Of a stretch of 64,000 nt of DNA, positions 12,647 to 23,345 are shown one piece after another (position 1 is the stretch's first letter; each line of letters starts with the position of its first letter). The notes below the pieces were generated by a model. The model was not told the DNA's origin and made no database searches. It saw only the letters and a list, made by a program, of their open reading frames with translations. The DNA lies in NCBI GenBank assembly GCA_025531455.1, contig JAMYHL010000044.1:296179-360178 (forward strand). Direction: 5' to 3'. The translations under genes and the position numbers were made by a program. The stretch is from Apiotrichum sp. Y4204. Lineage: Eukaryota; Basidiomycota; Tremellomycetes; Trichosporonales; Trichosporonaceae.

Positions 12647-13299
12647 TTGGTCTATATGTAGAACGGGATGTGCGTTTGTGACGATGTGAGTGCCGATGAT
12701 GCAGTGACCGTGGTTGACTGTGTTGTCATTCCGCGAGCTGCTGATCGTTTGGTTTGCCACCCACACAGACTCATCCTTGTTTCCTTCCTTGACAATGATT
12801 TTGTCCGTCCCCCGGGTCCACTGTTGCTCATGTTTCTGCTCGCCACAGGCCGCAGACGCACCAGCAAGCGCAACAAACCGGCAATAACCTCGCTGCCTTC
12901 CTTGTTCCGGTTGGCGGTTTCCTATCCCGCAGCGCCCAAGCTCGCCACGTCAGGCATACGCGTAGAAAGTCCCCTTGTTTTAGTTTGAATATAATATCAC
13001 AGGAGCAGCTCGTTCATTGACGCACTTCATCGGCGATGTAAAGTGCGCCCAATATCAGCAGCATTCTGCTTGACAAGTGGGACGAGTGCCGCGTCCATTC
13101 ATTAACTGAAATTAGTAATCATTACGGCTACAAACCAAGAGGGGATGAGAGGCTTATGTTCTCGTCATGCCAGCCAGCACCCGTCTCCTTAACCCAAGTG
13201 CATGTGGAGCTACGGAAACTAACATTGCGGAAATAGCGGCGGACTGCGCCGCGAGCGCCAAAGTACCAAGTATAATCCAAGTACGTGAGGGGATGGAGG

Positions 13300-13335
13300 A
13301 TGGGGATGGGGATGGGGATGGGGATGGGGATGGGA
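13300..13335 (+). repeat. GGGGAT hexamer array, G-quadruplex-capable
   Basis: Five GGGG tracts separated by AT, followed by a GGG, lie on the plus strand just past the 3' end of the minus-strand USP gene. The spacing meets the usual G-quadruplex rule; the USP transcript would carry the C-rich strand. Confidence 0.85.
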
Positions 13336-13520
13336 TGGAATGGATGGGGTTGTGAGAACGACACGGGAGGCTGAGTATGTAGAGTGTGGAGATGATGCTG
13401 ATTGCCTGGAGAGAGAAAGATGATGGAGATGATGCTGTGCGCCGTCGAGACCACTCGTGACGTGGGTATTCTGGGTATCCCTTGCTCGGGTATCTAATGT
13501 CCTATCGTCTGCCTCGCCGA

Positions 13521-16509
13521 TTACCTTATCCGCTGGTAGAAAAGGAGGTATGCACACCGCTCGCGCCCGCCAATGAGGCCGGCGCGGCCGTTGCGCACCT
13601 CTTCGTCGCTAACCACGACATTGTCCGCCGGCACGGGCTGCACTGCCTCATCGTCAAAGTGCAGCCAGCCGGTGCCATCCGCGCGGGCGACAGCGACGGT
13701 GTAGTGGCCCCCGGTTGCCGAGTGTCCGTGGTGGTAGACAACGCCAAACAGACGGTACATGACTGGCTTGGCTGTACGCTTCGGTGCTGAGATGATTTCT
13801 GACAGTTAGTTCGAGAAGAAGATAGAGCGACTTACCCTGAGGGATCGCCAGTTCAGTACCATACGCTACCGGCTTGTCGCGCTTGACAACATTCTGCTCC
13901 TGGGGATCGTACACGAAACGCTTCAGGTGGAGGATGAGAACATTGGGGAACGAGTCAATGTAGACCTGCTTGGTCGCGTCGACGTTGGCGTTCCGGCTCG
14001 ATGACCACACACCACCAACGGTCTCTGGCTCATTGAGGTGACGAAGGGCGTCAACAATCGTGTCGACCTTGGCGTCCTGAACGTCGAGCTGGAGAGGCTG
14101 GTACGGCTCAAGAGTGACGCTGTCCTTTTGGCCAGGGGTGTGAAGGACAGAACGAAGGGTACCGCCAAAGATGCGCGAAACGGCCGACTCCTTCGACTCG
14201 GCCTGCCTGACAACATGAGTCTTCTGTTTCTTTCCAACCTCGAGCCAGTCGTCATCGTCGCCGCCAGCGCCAGGAGAGACGGGCCGGTTGATGGTGCGCT
14301 CCGAACCTCCGTTCGCAGTGACCTGCTTCACTGCTGTGCGGGGAGCTGTACGAGAGTAGAGACCCAGGAGCTCCTCGTGGAGCGTGTTCAGGAAGAAGCC
14401 AAGGTACTCCTCGGCATCTTCCTGGTGCCCGCGGCGCATCGAGTCGAAGCGCTTGTTCTCCTTCATCGCATCATAGACGTTCTCCGGGATAAATGCCTGG
14501 TTGGGGTCACGGTCCTTGCCCTTGGGCGTGGAGGTGCCGGATGTCGAGGCACTTGACGCGGGCCCAGTCCTCGAGGCAGCGGGGGTAAACTCGTGAAGGA
14601 AGGCAATCATAGCCTCGAGAAGAGGCGTGCGGCGGCCAAGATCAGCCTTTAGACGCTTGCCCAGCTCGTCAAACAGCTCAGTAAACGGCGTGCAGTAGAC
14701 CAGCACCTGCAAAATCGTGTTCGCAAAGCACATGTTGCCGGTGTTGATGAGACCACGAGGAACGATAGGAGCAGGGGCATGCGGGGGACGCGGACGAAGG
14801 CCTTCGGTGAGTAGACGGGCAAGATCTTCTGCGGGAGTCGGCGGGGCACCAACAGCCGCGGCGGCAGCATAGTTGAACGCGGGGCGAGGAGCAGGGGTAG
14901 AGGCAACAGAAGGGAGACTGGGGGCCGTGGAACGAGGGGTCGTAGCGTCGGCGCCAGAATCAGACGGAAGGGACGCGGTAGAACCACCCAAGGGAGACGG
15001 CATGGTTGACGACGCCGCGACGGACAGGCTGTCGGGCGTCCCTGAGGCCTTCTTCGGACCACGAACGAGGGCAGCCCATGACGATGCAACGACCTTGGGC
15101 TTAGGAGGGGGCGAAGCGACGGGGACCGGTGGGGAGACGGGAGCGGAAGCGGAGGCGGGAGCGCTGATGGTGGGAAGAGGTGTGGTGTGAACCGAGGGAG
15201 AGGTGGGCTTCTCAGTGATCTCACCAAAGTGAAGCGTGACCGCAGGCGCAGAGCGACCTGCGGATACCCCTGTGGCAAAGACGGCCTTGCCCTGCGGCTT
15301 GTGGCTACTCCGTGAGGAACGTTTGCGGCGGACACCCTCCTGCTTGTCGACTGTGACTACTTCGGGAATAGTGAGGTGAGCTGCGAACGAATTGCCCAGC
15401 GAAGTGGGTGCCGGGCGACTGGGACGGACACATATCGGGTCGTTGACCTTTGGTTTCCGCAAGGCGAGACGGGGCGAGGTGTAGTTGGCAATCGTAGGAC
15501 CAGTAAACTGGATCGACGACTCCGGCTCTGGCGACTCGATGGCGACGTCGGATGCCTTCTCGCTCACGGGAGCCTCCTTCTCCGCCACCGGCTCCACCGT
15601 CTTCTCCACTGGTGGTTCCACTAATGTCTCGCTGGCCTCTTCCACAACATCCACGACCTCATCAATCGGCTCCTCGGTGATCGCCTTCGCTTCCTCGGCC
15701 TTTGCTGGGGGCTCATCTACCGGCTCGAGCGACAATCCCAACGAAGACTCGCGCTTCCCCGGCATTGGAGCCACAATCTCCTCGTGTCGGTGTGGTCGTC
15801 CGCCTGCCGCGCCATTCACGTCCTTCCTCGGTTGGAAAGTGAAGCCGGCAGCAGCTGGATTCAGCGCCTTGTGGGACGTTGTTTGGGGCATGGGGACGTG
15901 GTCAGGCATGTATCCGTCTGGTCTGAACCCTCCATTAAATGGCATATGCGGGGGATAGCCGACTCCGCCGCCATACGCGTAGGGGTGGTTGGGGGGATAG
16001 TAGCCCTGGGGCTGGGGCTGGAACGGCATGCCGTTGAATCCGTTGTCCTCGCCATTCGGTGCTTCTCCGTCGAAGCTAGAGTATGGGCGTTGGTAATTTG
16101 GTGGGGGCATGTAGTATCCGTTCTGCATGGTCGCGGGACCGGGCCCAGGCACTGGCATCTGTCCAAAGCCTGGATAGAAGGGGGCAGGATAGGGGAAGGG
16201 CTGATATCCCCCGTGGTCATAGCGATAACCCCCACCCGGCGGGAACCCACCGCCGTTGGCCTGCGGTCGTTGCGGCGGCCCGCCGGGATGCGGCGCAAAC
16301 TGCTGGGCATAGTACGGGTTATATGTCCAACCGCCGGGAGGATACTGCTGCTGTTGAGGGTGCTGTGAGGGACCAGCAGGGGGATAGGCGAGGGAAGGGT
16401 ATTGTGGCTGGAGGCCATCGTAGCCGTCCTGCGGCGCGTGCGGGGGTAGAGGTGGCGGCGCCGCTACCGCGGGGCCGCCGTTGGAGGAGCCCGGCTCTGG
16501 CCCGGGCAT
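13521..16509 (-). CDS. Ubiquitin-specific protease (C19, Ubp3/USP10-like)
   Basis: A deubiquitinase of about 983 residues. The Cys box is GLINTGNMCFANTILQVLVY near 14700-14760; the catalytic His is in YHHGHSATGGHYTVAVARAD near 13700-13730; the domain ends CAYLLFYQRIR at 13521. The ~580 residues before the catalytic domain are disordered: a Pro/Tyr/Gln/Gly-rich first part (many PPGG, YPP, QQQ runs) and a Glu/Val-rich acidic part. That architecture, with the Cys box opening RGLINTGNMCF, resembles Ubp3/USP10; that subfamily call is inference. One intron (13799-13835, GTAAGT...CTAACTGTCAG) keeps phase 1. I chose ATG 16509 (MPGPEPGSSN) because a good acceptor (CTAACTTCCAG) lies just upstream, suggesting a leader intron. 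The frame is open further to 17190, but that part lacks coding character. Confidence 0.88.
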
Positions 16510-17829
16510 CGCGCGGAGACAGAAAGTGGTCTGGAAGTTAGTACGTGGGGCGTCAAGGAAATGTGGAGGTTGAGACGGAGAACATTCCATGAGGTGGCGC
16601 GTGCCAAGTGTCCACCGGGATGCCACTGGCGCGGCACCGATGGCGTTGGCGTCTGCAATGGGGGTTGATATAGGAGATGGGAAGCTTCTCGTGGGAAGCG
16701 ATGTGCGATAAGGGGAGCGAGATGCTGCGAGTGTGTGGGGTATGTTGAGTGTGTTGGGCTGGTGGATAATGCGTCGAAAAGGGTACTCACGTGAGCGAGC
16801 AGCGACAAAAGAACCTAATGCAAGAGTGAAATGGATAGCGAATGCAAGGACAAGACGAGATGCGACAAAGTGCGGAGTGGGAGGGTGTGTGGGTTGTGGA
16901 GAGGAGAGGTGAGTGACAGCGAATGGACGGCGATGGGCGGCCCTTTTTTGGTGCGGGTTCTCTAACGGTGGGCGCGGCGGTAGAGACAAAACGAGGTTGG
17001 GAACGGCGGCCAACCTTTGAACTAGCGAGACGCGAGATGGATAATCAGGGACAGCGATGTAGCGGCTGCGAAGACAGGGAGGCACGGTAGGCGTCTTGGA
17101 CGGCGTGGACGGAATGGGAGTGCGGTTGATGTCGACAACGGGGTGAATGATGGCGAGGAGGGACAATGTGATGGAGATGGGGACCGACAAGTGAATGATG
17201 ATGCACTCTCTCTGCTTGCACCCCCACCGACTCGGCCAGCCAGCAGCCAGCAGTCAGCACGGACCACCACCACCGCCGTCTCGTCCAAGTCCTCCCTTGT
17301 CTTCCCTCCAGTGTGCTGGCTGTCCCTTCCCCCCCCCTCCCCACTGTTCACCCTCCCGTTCTCGGAGCCGCAAAAGACTCACCAGCTCACCAAGGGGAAA
17401 TGAGTCATCTACCTACATAGCCATCATTAGCCCATCCTAATGGCTCAAATACAATTCGAAACCCGAGTTTTGAATGCGTCTATTAAGGCGGCTATGCGAA
17501 ACAAAGAAACAGGCTATCACTTGATTAGCGGGATCAAACGGGGCGGTGACAAACCCTTAAACCCATTTAGAACCACCAAATGATCCATTGTCCGATTGTC
17601 ATTTTCCAAGGAAATGGCACACCCATCGAAATATTATTTTTTATTCATTTTTTCGTAATTAATCCCATTTCTTCCTTCAGAAAATCTGTGACTTGGTCTC
17701 TCTCTCCTGTGGTTGCTGGGGCCTCTGTGCCAATTCTTTGGTCGCTCGACGTCCATTCCACCCTTTCCGCTCACTCCCTCATCTCTCATCACCAACCCTA
17801 CCCCCTACACCCCCATCAACAACCCCAAA
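16510..17829. promoter_or_regulatory. Leader and divergent promoter region of USP and NOP1
   Basis: On the minus strand a GTGAGTAC donor near 16797 and a CTAACTTCCAG acceptor near 16532 fit a leader intron of the USP gene. The frame stays open through this whole stretch, with GC-biased, repetitive composition. Toward 17830 AT-rich sequence (17630-17660) and a pyrimidine-rich stretch precede the NOP1 start. Confidence 0.45.
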
Positions 17830-19051
17830 ATGGCATTCGGAGACCGAGGAGGACGCGGCGGCGGACGCGGCGGTGGCCGTGGTGGTGGCTTCGGCGGCCG
17901 TGGCGGTGGTCGCGGCGGCGGACCTGCCGGTCGCGGTGGACCTGGTGGCCGCGGTGGTGGCCGTGGCGGTGGCCGCGGTGCTCCTGGTGGTGGGTATTGC
18001 GTGTGATGCCCCCGTGGACACGGGGGAGATGAAACCAGTAACGGATGCTCACAATTCAGGCCGTGGTGCGCCGCGCGGTGGTGGTCGCGGCGGCGGACGT
18101 GGTGGCAAGCCCGGTCTCGGCAAGAAGGGTCCCGGCGCAGTCACCATCGAGCCCCACAGGCACGAGGGCGTGTACGTCGCCAAGGGCAAGGAGCACCTGC
18201 TTGTTACCCGCAACCTCACTCCCGGTGAGAGCGTGTACGGCGAGAAGCGCATCAGCGTTGCGGGCGTCAACGACGCCGGCGAGGAGGAGAAGGTCGAGTA
18301 CCGTGTCTGGAACCCCTTCCGCTCCAAGCTTGCCGCTGGTATCCTTGGTGGTCTTGACAACATTCACGTGAGTGCATGGAACAGGGGGACAGCGAGGTGC
18401 GATGAGATCTGGATGGATTCCGCTGGATGTCGCGGGATGCGAATGTGGATGTCGCCCCCTGTCGCCGGTGACTGATGACTCCAACCCTTGTACAAAACTG
18501 ACATTTCAGATCAAGCCCGGATCCAAGGTCCTCTACCTCGGTGCCGCCTCCGGCTCGTCCGTCTCGCACGTTGCGGACATTGTTGGCCCCGAGGGTGTCG
18601 TGTACGCTGTCGAGTTCTCGCACCGCCCGGGTCGTGACCTGATCGGCATGGCCAAGAAGCGCACCAACGTTATCCGTAAGTGCATCCTGCTGCCATCCGT
18701 CAAAGATTTCTCTCACTAACATTAGCCATCGTTGACGACGCGCGTCACCCGCAAAAGTACCGCATGCTCATGCAGATGGTCGACGTGATCTTTGCCGACG
18801 TTGCGCAGCCGGACCAGGCTCGTATCATCGCGCTCAACGCCCACCACTTCCTCAAGCAGGGCGGTGCCATTGTCATTTCGATCAAGGCCAACTGTATCGA
18901 CTCGACCGCGCCCGCCGCACAGGTGTTCGCGTCCGAGGTCAACAACATGCGCAAGGAGGGTATCAAGCCCAAGGAGCAGCTCACCCTCGAGCCGTATGAG
19001 CGTGACCACGCCATCGTCGTCGGCATCTACGAGCGCAACTCGGACAACTAA
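17830..19051 (+). CDS. NOP1: Fibrillarin, box C/D snoRNP 2'-O-methyltransferase
   Basis: It methylates rRNA ribose 2'-OH groups guided by box C/D snoRNAs in the nucleolus. The N-terminus is a Gly/Arg-rich domain of RGG repeats. The methyltransferase domain starts at [19 protein letters not shown], with the SAM-binding block [20 protein letters not shown], then [15 protein letters not shown] and [19 protein letters not shown]. The product is 319 residues, normal for the family, and ends near [12 protein letters not shown]. Three introns restore the frame: 17990-18059 (inside the RGG repeats), 18368-18509 and 18676-18725. The start at 17830 follows an AAAATGG context. Intron 1 holds a strong 7-bp hairpin (18009-18026). 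Confidence 0.96.
18009..18026 (+). other. GC-rich hairpin inside NOP1 intron 1
   Basis: CCCCCGT and ACGGGGG form a perfect 7-bp stem with a GGAC loop. It lies about 20 nt past the 5' splice site of a 70-nt intron. A folded intron could affect splicing; this is inference. Confidence 0.6.
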
Positions 19052-19654
19052 GCTGCCCGTTGTCTGTATGCGAGAGAGAGTAAAACATACATCCACACGT
19101 CACAGGTGCCCCGCCATGCGCGCGACATCTAGGCATTAAATCTTCCACTTGACTTCACTGGCGGCGTAGCAACCCGCATCGCTACCTACCACTCCACATC
19201 GCTCCGTTGCCCCCCCGGCAACACTTGTACCTGCGCCGTTGAGGCTATGTATTGGGATTGAACACTGCAGTGGGGGCTGTGGGTGCAGGCGTGGTTGATT
19301 TTGCTTGATCTGTGCTGGTCGAAATTTCAGCTTAATTCAGCCAGGAGGACATGGATGGCCGAAAAAAAATCGAGAAAACCTTTTGCCCCTCCAATGACGT
19401 CGCAGGTGGCAGACGCTGGACAGCCAGTCACGTGACATTTTCTTTCAGTATGACCGCCTAACGGCCAGAAGCGGATCTCTTGGAGATCATTCAAGTCACT
19501 GTGGCATTGTGGCAGTGGTTTAATGGCACTGCACGGCCAGACCGTAGGGATGTATGTAACTCTTGGCCTGCTTGCCCCGGGGGCTTTGTATACATAGCCG
19601 TACCTCATCGTCCAAGACTCGCTACATCATCCATTCTCTGACAGGCGAAGGTGC
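19052..19654. other. NOP1 3' flank, no gene recognised
   Basis: This stretch holds the NOP1 3' region and about 400 bases with no coding signal I can support. TATACATAGC near 19591 could serve a downstream plus-strand transcript. Confidence 0.45.
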
Positions 19655-20394
19655 ATGAGATGCACAACATGCTGTGAGTTGTTGTCGCCAGCGCCACATA
19701 ATTCTCTTCCACTCTTAGCCATTGTGCTAGCGGAACTGGCAAAAGCTGCGAAGAAGGCCAAGTCACCTCTCTTGGACACACTGTACGTGACGCCGCAGGG
19801 GTTTTGTCCCCCCCGGACTGGAATAGCCGTGGTTCTGTCTGCCACTTTGGGGGCAAGTTGAAGTGGGCGCCTATACGAGGAGGTACTTCCCGACAAGATA
19901 GGTAATCGAAATCATCAAGGGGTTTTCAGAATCAGCCTTCCTGTTGCCCTTGCCCATCATTGGTAAGACTCTTCAGGTGATCATACGATGGTGGCACCAC
20001 AGAGGGAGGCTGACATCGACGCCAACCAGCAGGGCCTCCGGTGCCGGGATTCGCAGGGTTTGGCGGCCAAGTTGCCGATGTCCTGAACGCTGTTAGATGC
20101 AAGCCCTGTCAGGCCATGCGTCGTACTGGGAAACGCACTGCATTCTTCCACCCCCACACCGGTGGTATCTGTAGTCCATTCATTTGTTCAATAGGACCGC
20201 ATCGTGGAAGACGGGAGAGCCGCAATTGGAACGAGTACCCAAGCTCTTTTGTTTTCTCGAGCGAAGTGGTGCGCTTATGGGGCTCCCTATCCCAACGAGA
20301 GGTGCGCCGTTTCCTTGCCCATCTGTCGGCTCGTCCACCTCTTCTGGGTCGCATGCCTGTCGGCGGAGCTCGGCGGGAGAAGCCGCCAGGGTGA
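19655..20394 (+). CDS. Possible uncharacterised spliced gene beside tRNA-Gly
   Basis: I do not recognise this product. A chain of exon-like pieces joins in frame: ATG at 19655 with six codons; intron 19674-19718 (GTGAGT...CTCTTAG); helix-like SIVLAELAKAAKKAKSPLL; a long intron from about 19790 to a GATAG acceptor near 19901; VIEIIKGFSESAFLLPLPII; an intron opening GTAAGA with a CTGAC branch site and tandem CAGCAG acceptors near 20034; then GPPVPGFAGFGGQVADVLNA and an open frame to 20394. Three consistent junctions argue against chance, but donors are only partly good. The last ~90 codons look weak and run up to the tRNA. The hydrophobic helical pattern loosely recalls N-termini of fungal NLR-like proteins; this is speculation. 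It may be a relic. Confidence 0.28.
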
Positions 20395-20405
20395 CTGACA
20401 TCGCG

Positions 20406-20483
20406 ACATCGTTGGTGAAACGGTATCATGCGTCGTTGCCATGCAGCCTCGACGCGGCAGGGGTTCGACTCCCTTACGATGTA
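20406..20483 (+). tRNA. tRNA-Gly(GCC) with a 7-nt intron
   Basis: The acceptor stem ACATCGT pairs fully with ACGATGT, followed by discriminator A. The D-stem is GTGA/TCAT. The anticodon stem CGTCG/CGACG encloses 14 nt: loop TTGCCA plus T, with intron TGCAGCC after position 37. The anticodon is GCC. The T-arm is AGGGG-TTCGACT-CCCTT. A T5 run follows at 20513. Confidence 0.9.
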
Positions 20484-20785
20484 GTGAGCGGCCCAGTCTC
20501 GACTGGCCCTCGTTTTTGTTAGCAGGTGCTCGAGCTAGCGACCGCTGTTGCATTGGGGGCTTGCCTCGAGATCGAGAGGTCGAGAGGTCAGAGCTCGGAG
20601 CTACCGAGCACGACGGTTCAGGATGAGTATGATTGGTATCAGTAGTGACTGGTCGCGCTGGTCATTATTCTCGGACTCTCTCTGAACAGTAACATCAACA
20701 GAGAGGTTCACATTAGCAGGCAATGGTGAGCACATTGCCTCAACCCTTGACTCCTCACAACTACCATAGATGCATCGCACACAGA
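20484..20785. other. Intergenic, tRNA-Gly to DCP2
   Basis: About 300 bases between the tRNA and the 3' end of DCP2. Apart from the Pol III terminator I see nothing. Confidence 0.5.
20513..20517 (+). terminator. Pol III T5 terminator of tRNA-Gly
   Basis: A run of five T lies 30 nt past the tRNA 3' end, the expected Pol III stop signal. Confidence 0.7.
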
Positions 20786-20984
20786 TCATCCACTCGTGCC
20801 GTTGATGAGGCCCAGAAGACCACCGCCGACGGGCGGGCGGGGCACAGGCTGGTGGACCGCCGAGCCCGGCGCGAGGGGCTGCGGCTGCGGGGCCGGGTGG
20901 GATGGCATGGCAGGGGAGGCGGACGCCGGCGGCTGGGACTGCTGCTGTTGATGCTGCTGATATTGCTGCTGATGTTGCTGCTGC

Positions 20985-21016
<32 letters not shown>

Positions 21017-23345
21017 CGGCGCAGGATAGTGGGAAGGCGGTCCACCAGGGCCAGACATAGGCGGGGGACGCGCGCCGTGCATGCCTGGCGGCGGCATGTA
21101 GCCTCCACTGGGAGGATTCATCGGGAAGGGCGGCGGTCCGTTATAGAACTGATCGCGCGGCGGGCCAGGGAACTGGGCGAATCCAGGGTTGGAATACATG
21201 TTCGGCCCCGGGTGGTTGTTCGGTGGGCGGCCGCTGGAAGGGCCGTTGGGCATGGGCATGGGTTGATTGTTGGACATGCCCGGACCGTTGAAGGAGGGCT
21301 GCATGGGAGGGCGGTTGTTGTTGAACAGTGTTCCCAGCAAGGCACGCTGGTGGTTGTTCACCGGGGGCCGGGGCGGAGTTTGGTTGAAGGTCGACTGGGG
21401 AGGCGAGGAAAACTGGGGCTGGGGTGGGCGAGGCATCTGCTGTGGCGAGAGATGCGGGGGCATCTGCTGAGCGTTGTAGTACAGCGAACCAACCTCAGAG
21501 CCGTCAAGCTGTGGCGGGGTAAAAGGTGCCGCGCGTGTAGGGGAATCGTTCTGATACCGAAGGTTGGATGGGGACGGGGGTTGCCAGCCAGCCTGAGATG
21601 GAGGCATGGGGGGCATGGGTGAGATCATGCCGCTTGCCGGCGACGCGCCGGCCTGCGGGCGGAGATTGAAGCCAGGTGGGGTGGAAGGCGCGGACGGTCC
21701 ACCCATGAACAGCGACTGCAGCAGGGCCTGTTGACGGTTATGACGCTCATTGTCGTCCATGGGCGGGGCTGGCACCGAATGTGAGGTGGCGGGAGGCGGC
21801 ACGGAGTTCGCTCCGTGAGGAGCAAGACCCGTGCTGCTCGGCTTTGGCGGAGACAGCATTGACAGGAGGCCGGTCTGGTGATCTGAGCGACTCGCCCGTG
21901 GGGGTGTGGCGGGCGCCGCAGCGTTCTTTGAAGTGGAAAGCACCGCCAGCAGTTTCGACTGCTTCGAATCGGGCGGGGGAAGGGATACGTGAGGCGGAGG
22001 AGCGGGAGCTGGGGCGGAAGCAGGAGCAGTAGTCAATCCACTCAAGAGACGGGCAAGGGCATCGTCCTCGTTGGCCTGCGTGACCTGAGTAGACTGTGGG
22101 CCCTGATGCTGTTTCGAGACCGCGCTTGACTTTGTTGTAATAGTAGGGTTTAGTCCACCGAACAACTGATCGAGTGTTTTGGCGTTATCGCTGTCAAGCG
22201 CGGTCACGTTGTCGTCCTTCTTCTGGATAAACTTGCTGAACAGCTGGTCTAGAGCAGTGGTGGGGTGCTGGTGTCCCTCGTGTGAAACGTGTTGGAAGAC
22301 TGGTGTTTTCGAGGGCTCGTCGTCGAATGTGAACGGCTGCAGCTCGCGTTGGCGCGTAGCCGGCACTGCCTCGCCGCGGCGCTTGGGATACGGATTTATC
22401 CCCTGCTTCTGAAGCCACTTCTTCAGAGGCCCCACGAATGGGGTCACATTGTAGAACTTCTTTTGGCTCTGTCCAGGCGTGCGCTTGGGGCCCTTCTTGT
22501 TGGCCCAGGTCGGGAGGTCGAGGAAGGGGACCCACTCGATGGCGCCAATTTCCTTGCGCGTCTGCGTCTCAAAGACCGTCGACTCGTCAATGCCGCTGAC
22601 GATAAACATGGTCACCTCCTGGGCATTGATCTGCGTCTTGACAAAGTCGTTGGGGTTTATCCGCCCGGTGAGATCAAATCCCGTTTCCTCCTCCACCTGG
22701 GGGGATCAGGATCAGAACACGAACAATGACCAGATCAGGAGATCAGGTTTGCACCAATGTACCGCAGCCATGGCCACGACCAGAGGTTTGGCTCACCTCG
22801 CGAATCGCACACGCCACTTCCGACTCTTCCGAGTTAATCTTGCCGCGGGGAAAGCACCATCCGGCATTCGTCTTCCATCCGCGCACCATCAGTACCTTGT
22901 CGTGAGTCTTGTTGATGAGAATGCCGCCGCAGCACGGCACCATCTTCTTGTACGCGCAGTACTCCTCCCACACGGCGTCGTAGTCGATATCTGCGCCGTC
23001 GTACAGCGGGGACGAGGCAATGATCAGATGCGTAAATTGGCGCTGCGACAGGGACGGGAGCAAGGGGTTCAATGGGCGGAGGTAGTCTTCGTAGAACCAA
23101 TGGGCCTGTTCTGCTTGCCAGTACAACCGTACAAGCGTCATCTCCTCTTCGGGGAGGTTGGCGAGGAAACGTGCGTTCAGGTCCTCAAGCACCTCCTCAA
23201 ACGACATGTCGCGGAAAATGTTGTCTGCCTCGTCATTGTCGTCGTCGTCCATTCCTGCAACGGCCGATGGCCCTGCTGTTGCCGGAAGTGGTGGCTGCAT
23301 CATATGCGGCGGCGGATTGCGTTGTGGTGTACCCATAGCCATCAT
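20786..23345 (-). CDS. DCP2: mRNA decapping enzyme Dcp2 (Nudix hydrolase)
   Basis: The catalytic subunit that removes the 5' cap in cytoplasmic mRNA decay. The 819-residue product has the Dcp2 N-terminal regulatory domain (about 44-130, FRDMSFEEVLEDLNARFL and HWFYEDYLRP) and a Nudix fold (about 133-275). The Nudix box at 168-190 fits G-x5-E-x7-REUxEExGU: G168, E174, R182, E183, E186, E187, G189. The catalytic domain ends near FVGPLKKWLQKQG. One intron, 22697-22796, cuts inside the Nudix box after RE. The ~540-residue tail is disordered, Pro/Asn-rich with a long poly-Gln tract near 20930-21015. It carries about eight short L-L-x-x-L/F motifs (LLSML, LLQSLF, LLGTLF, final LLGLI), which resemble the helical leucine-rich motifs that bind Edc3 in yeasts. 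Confidence 0.95.
20930..21015 (-). repeat. CAG/CAA poly-Gln tract in DCP2
   Basis: Mixed CAG and CAA codons, with a few CAT, encode an almost unbroken Gln/His run near the DCP2 C-terminus. Mixed codons suggest a selected protein tract rather than a fresh expansion. Confidence 0.85.

Larger units (their letters stand above)
12004..13520. other. Convergent intergenic region with low-complexity tracts
   Basis: No gene is supported in this 1.5-kb space between two converging genes. It contains a 30-base A run, T-rich stretches, and a GGGGAT array. A terminal extra exon of the USP gene cannot be excluded, because its last codons are followed by a donor-like GTAATC. Confidence 0.5.

Noticed and set aside
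18368..18509. Box C/D snoRNA in NOP1 intron 2
   Set aside because: CGATGA and CTGA elements are about 70 nt apart, but the C box has a mismatch and no closing stem is visible.
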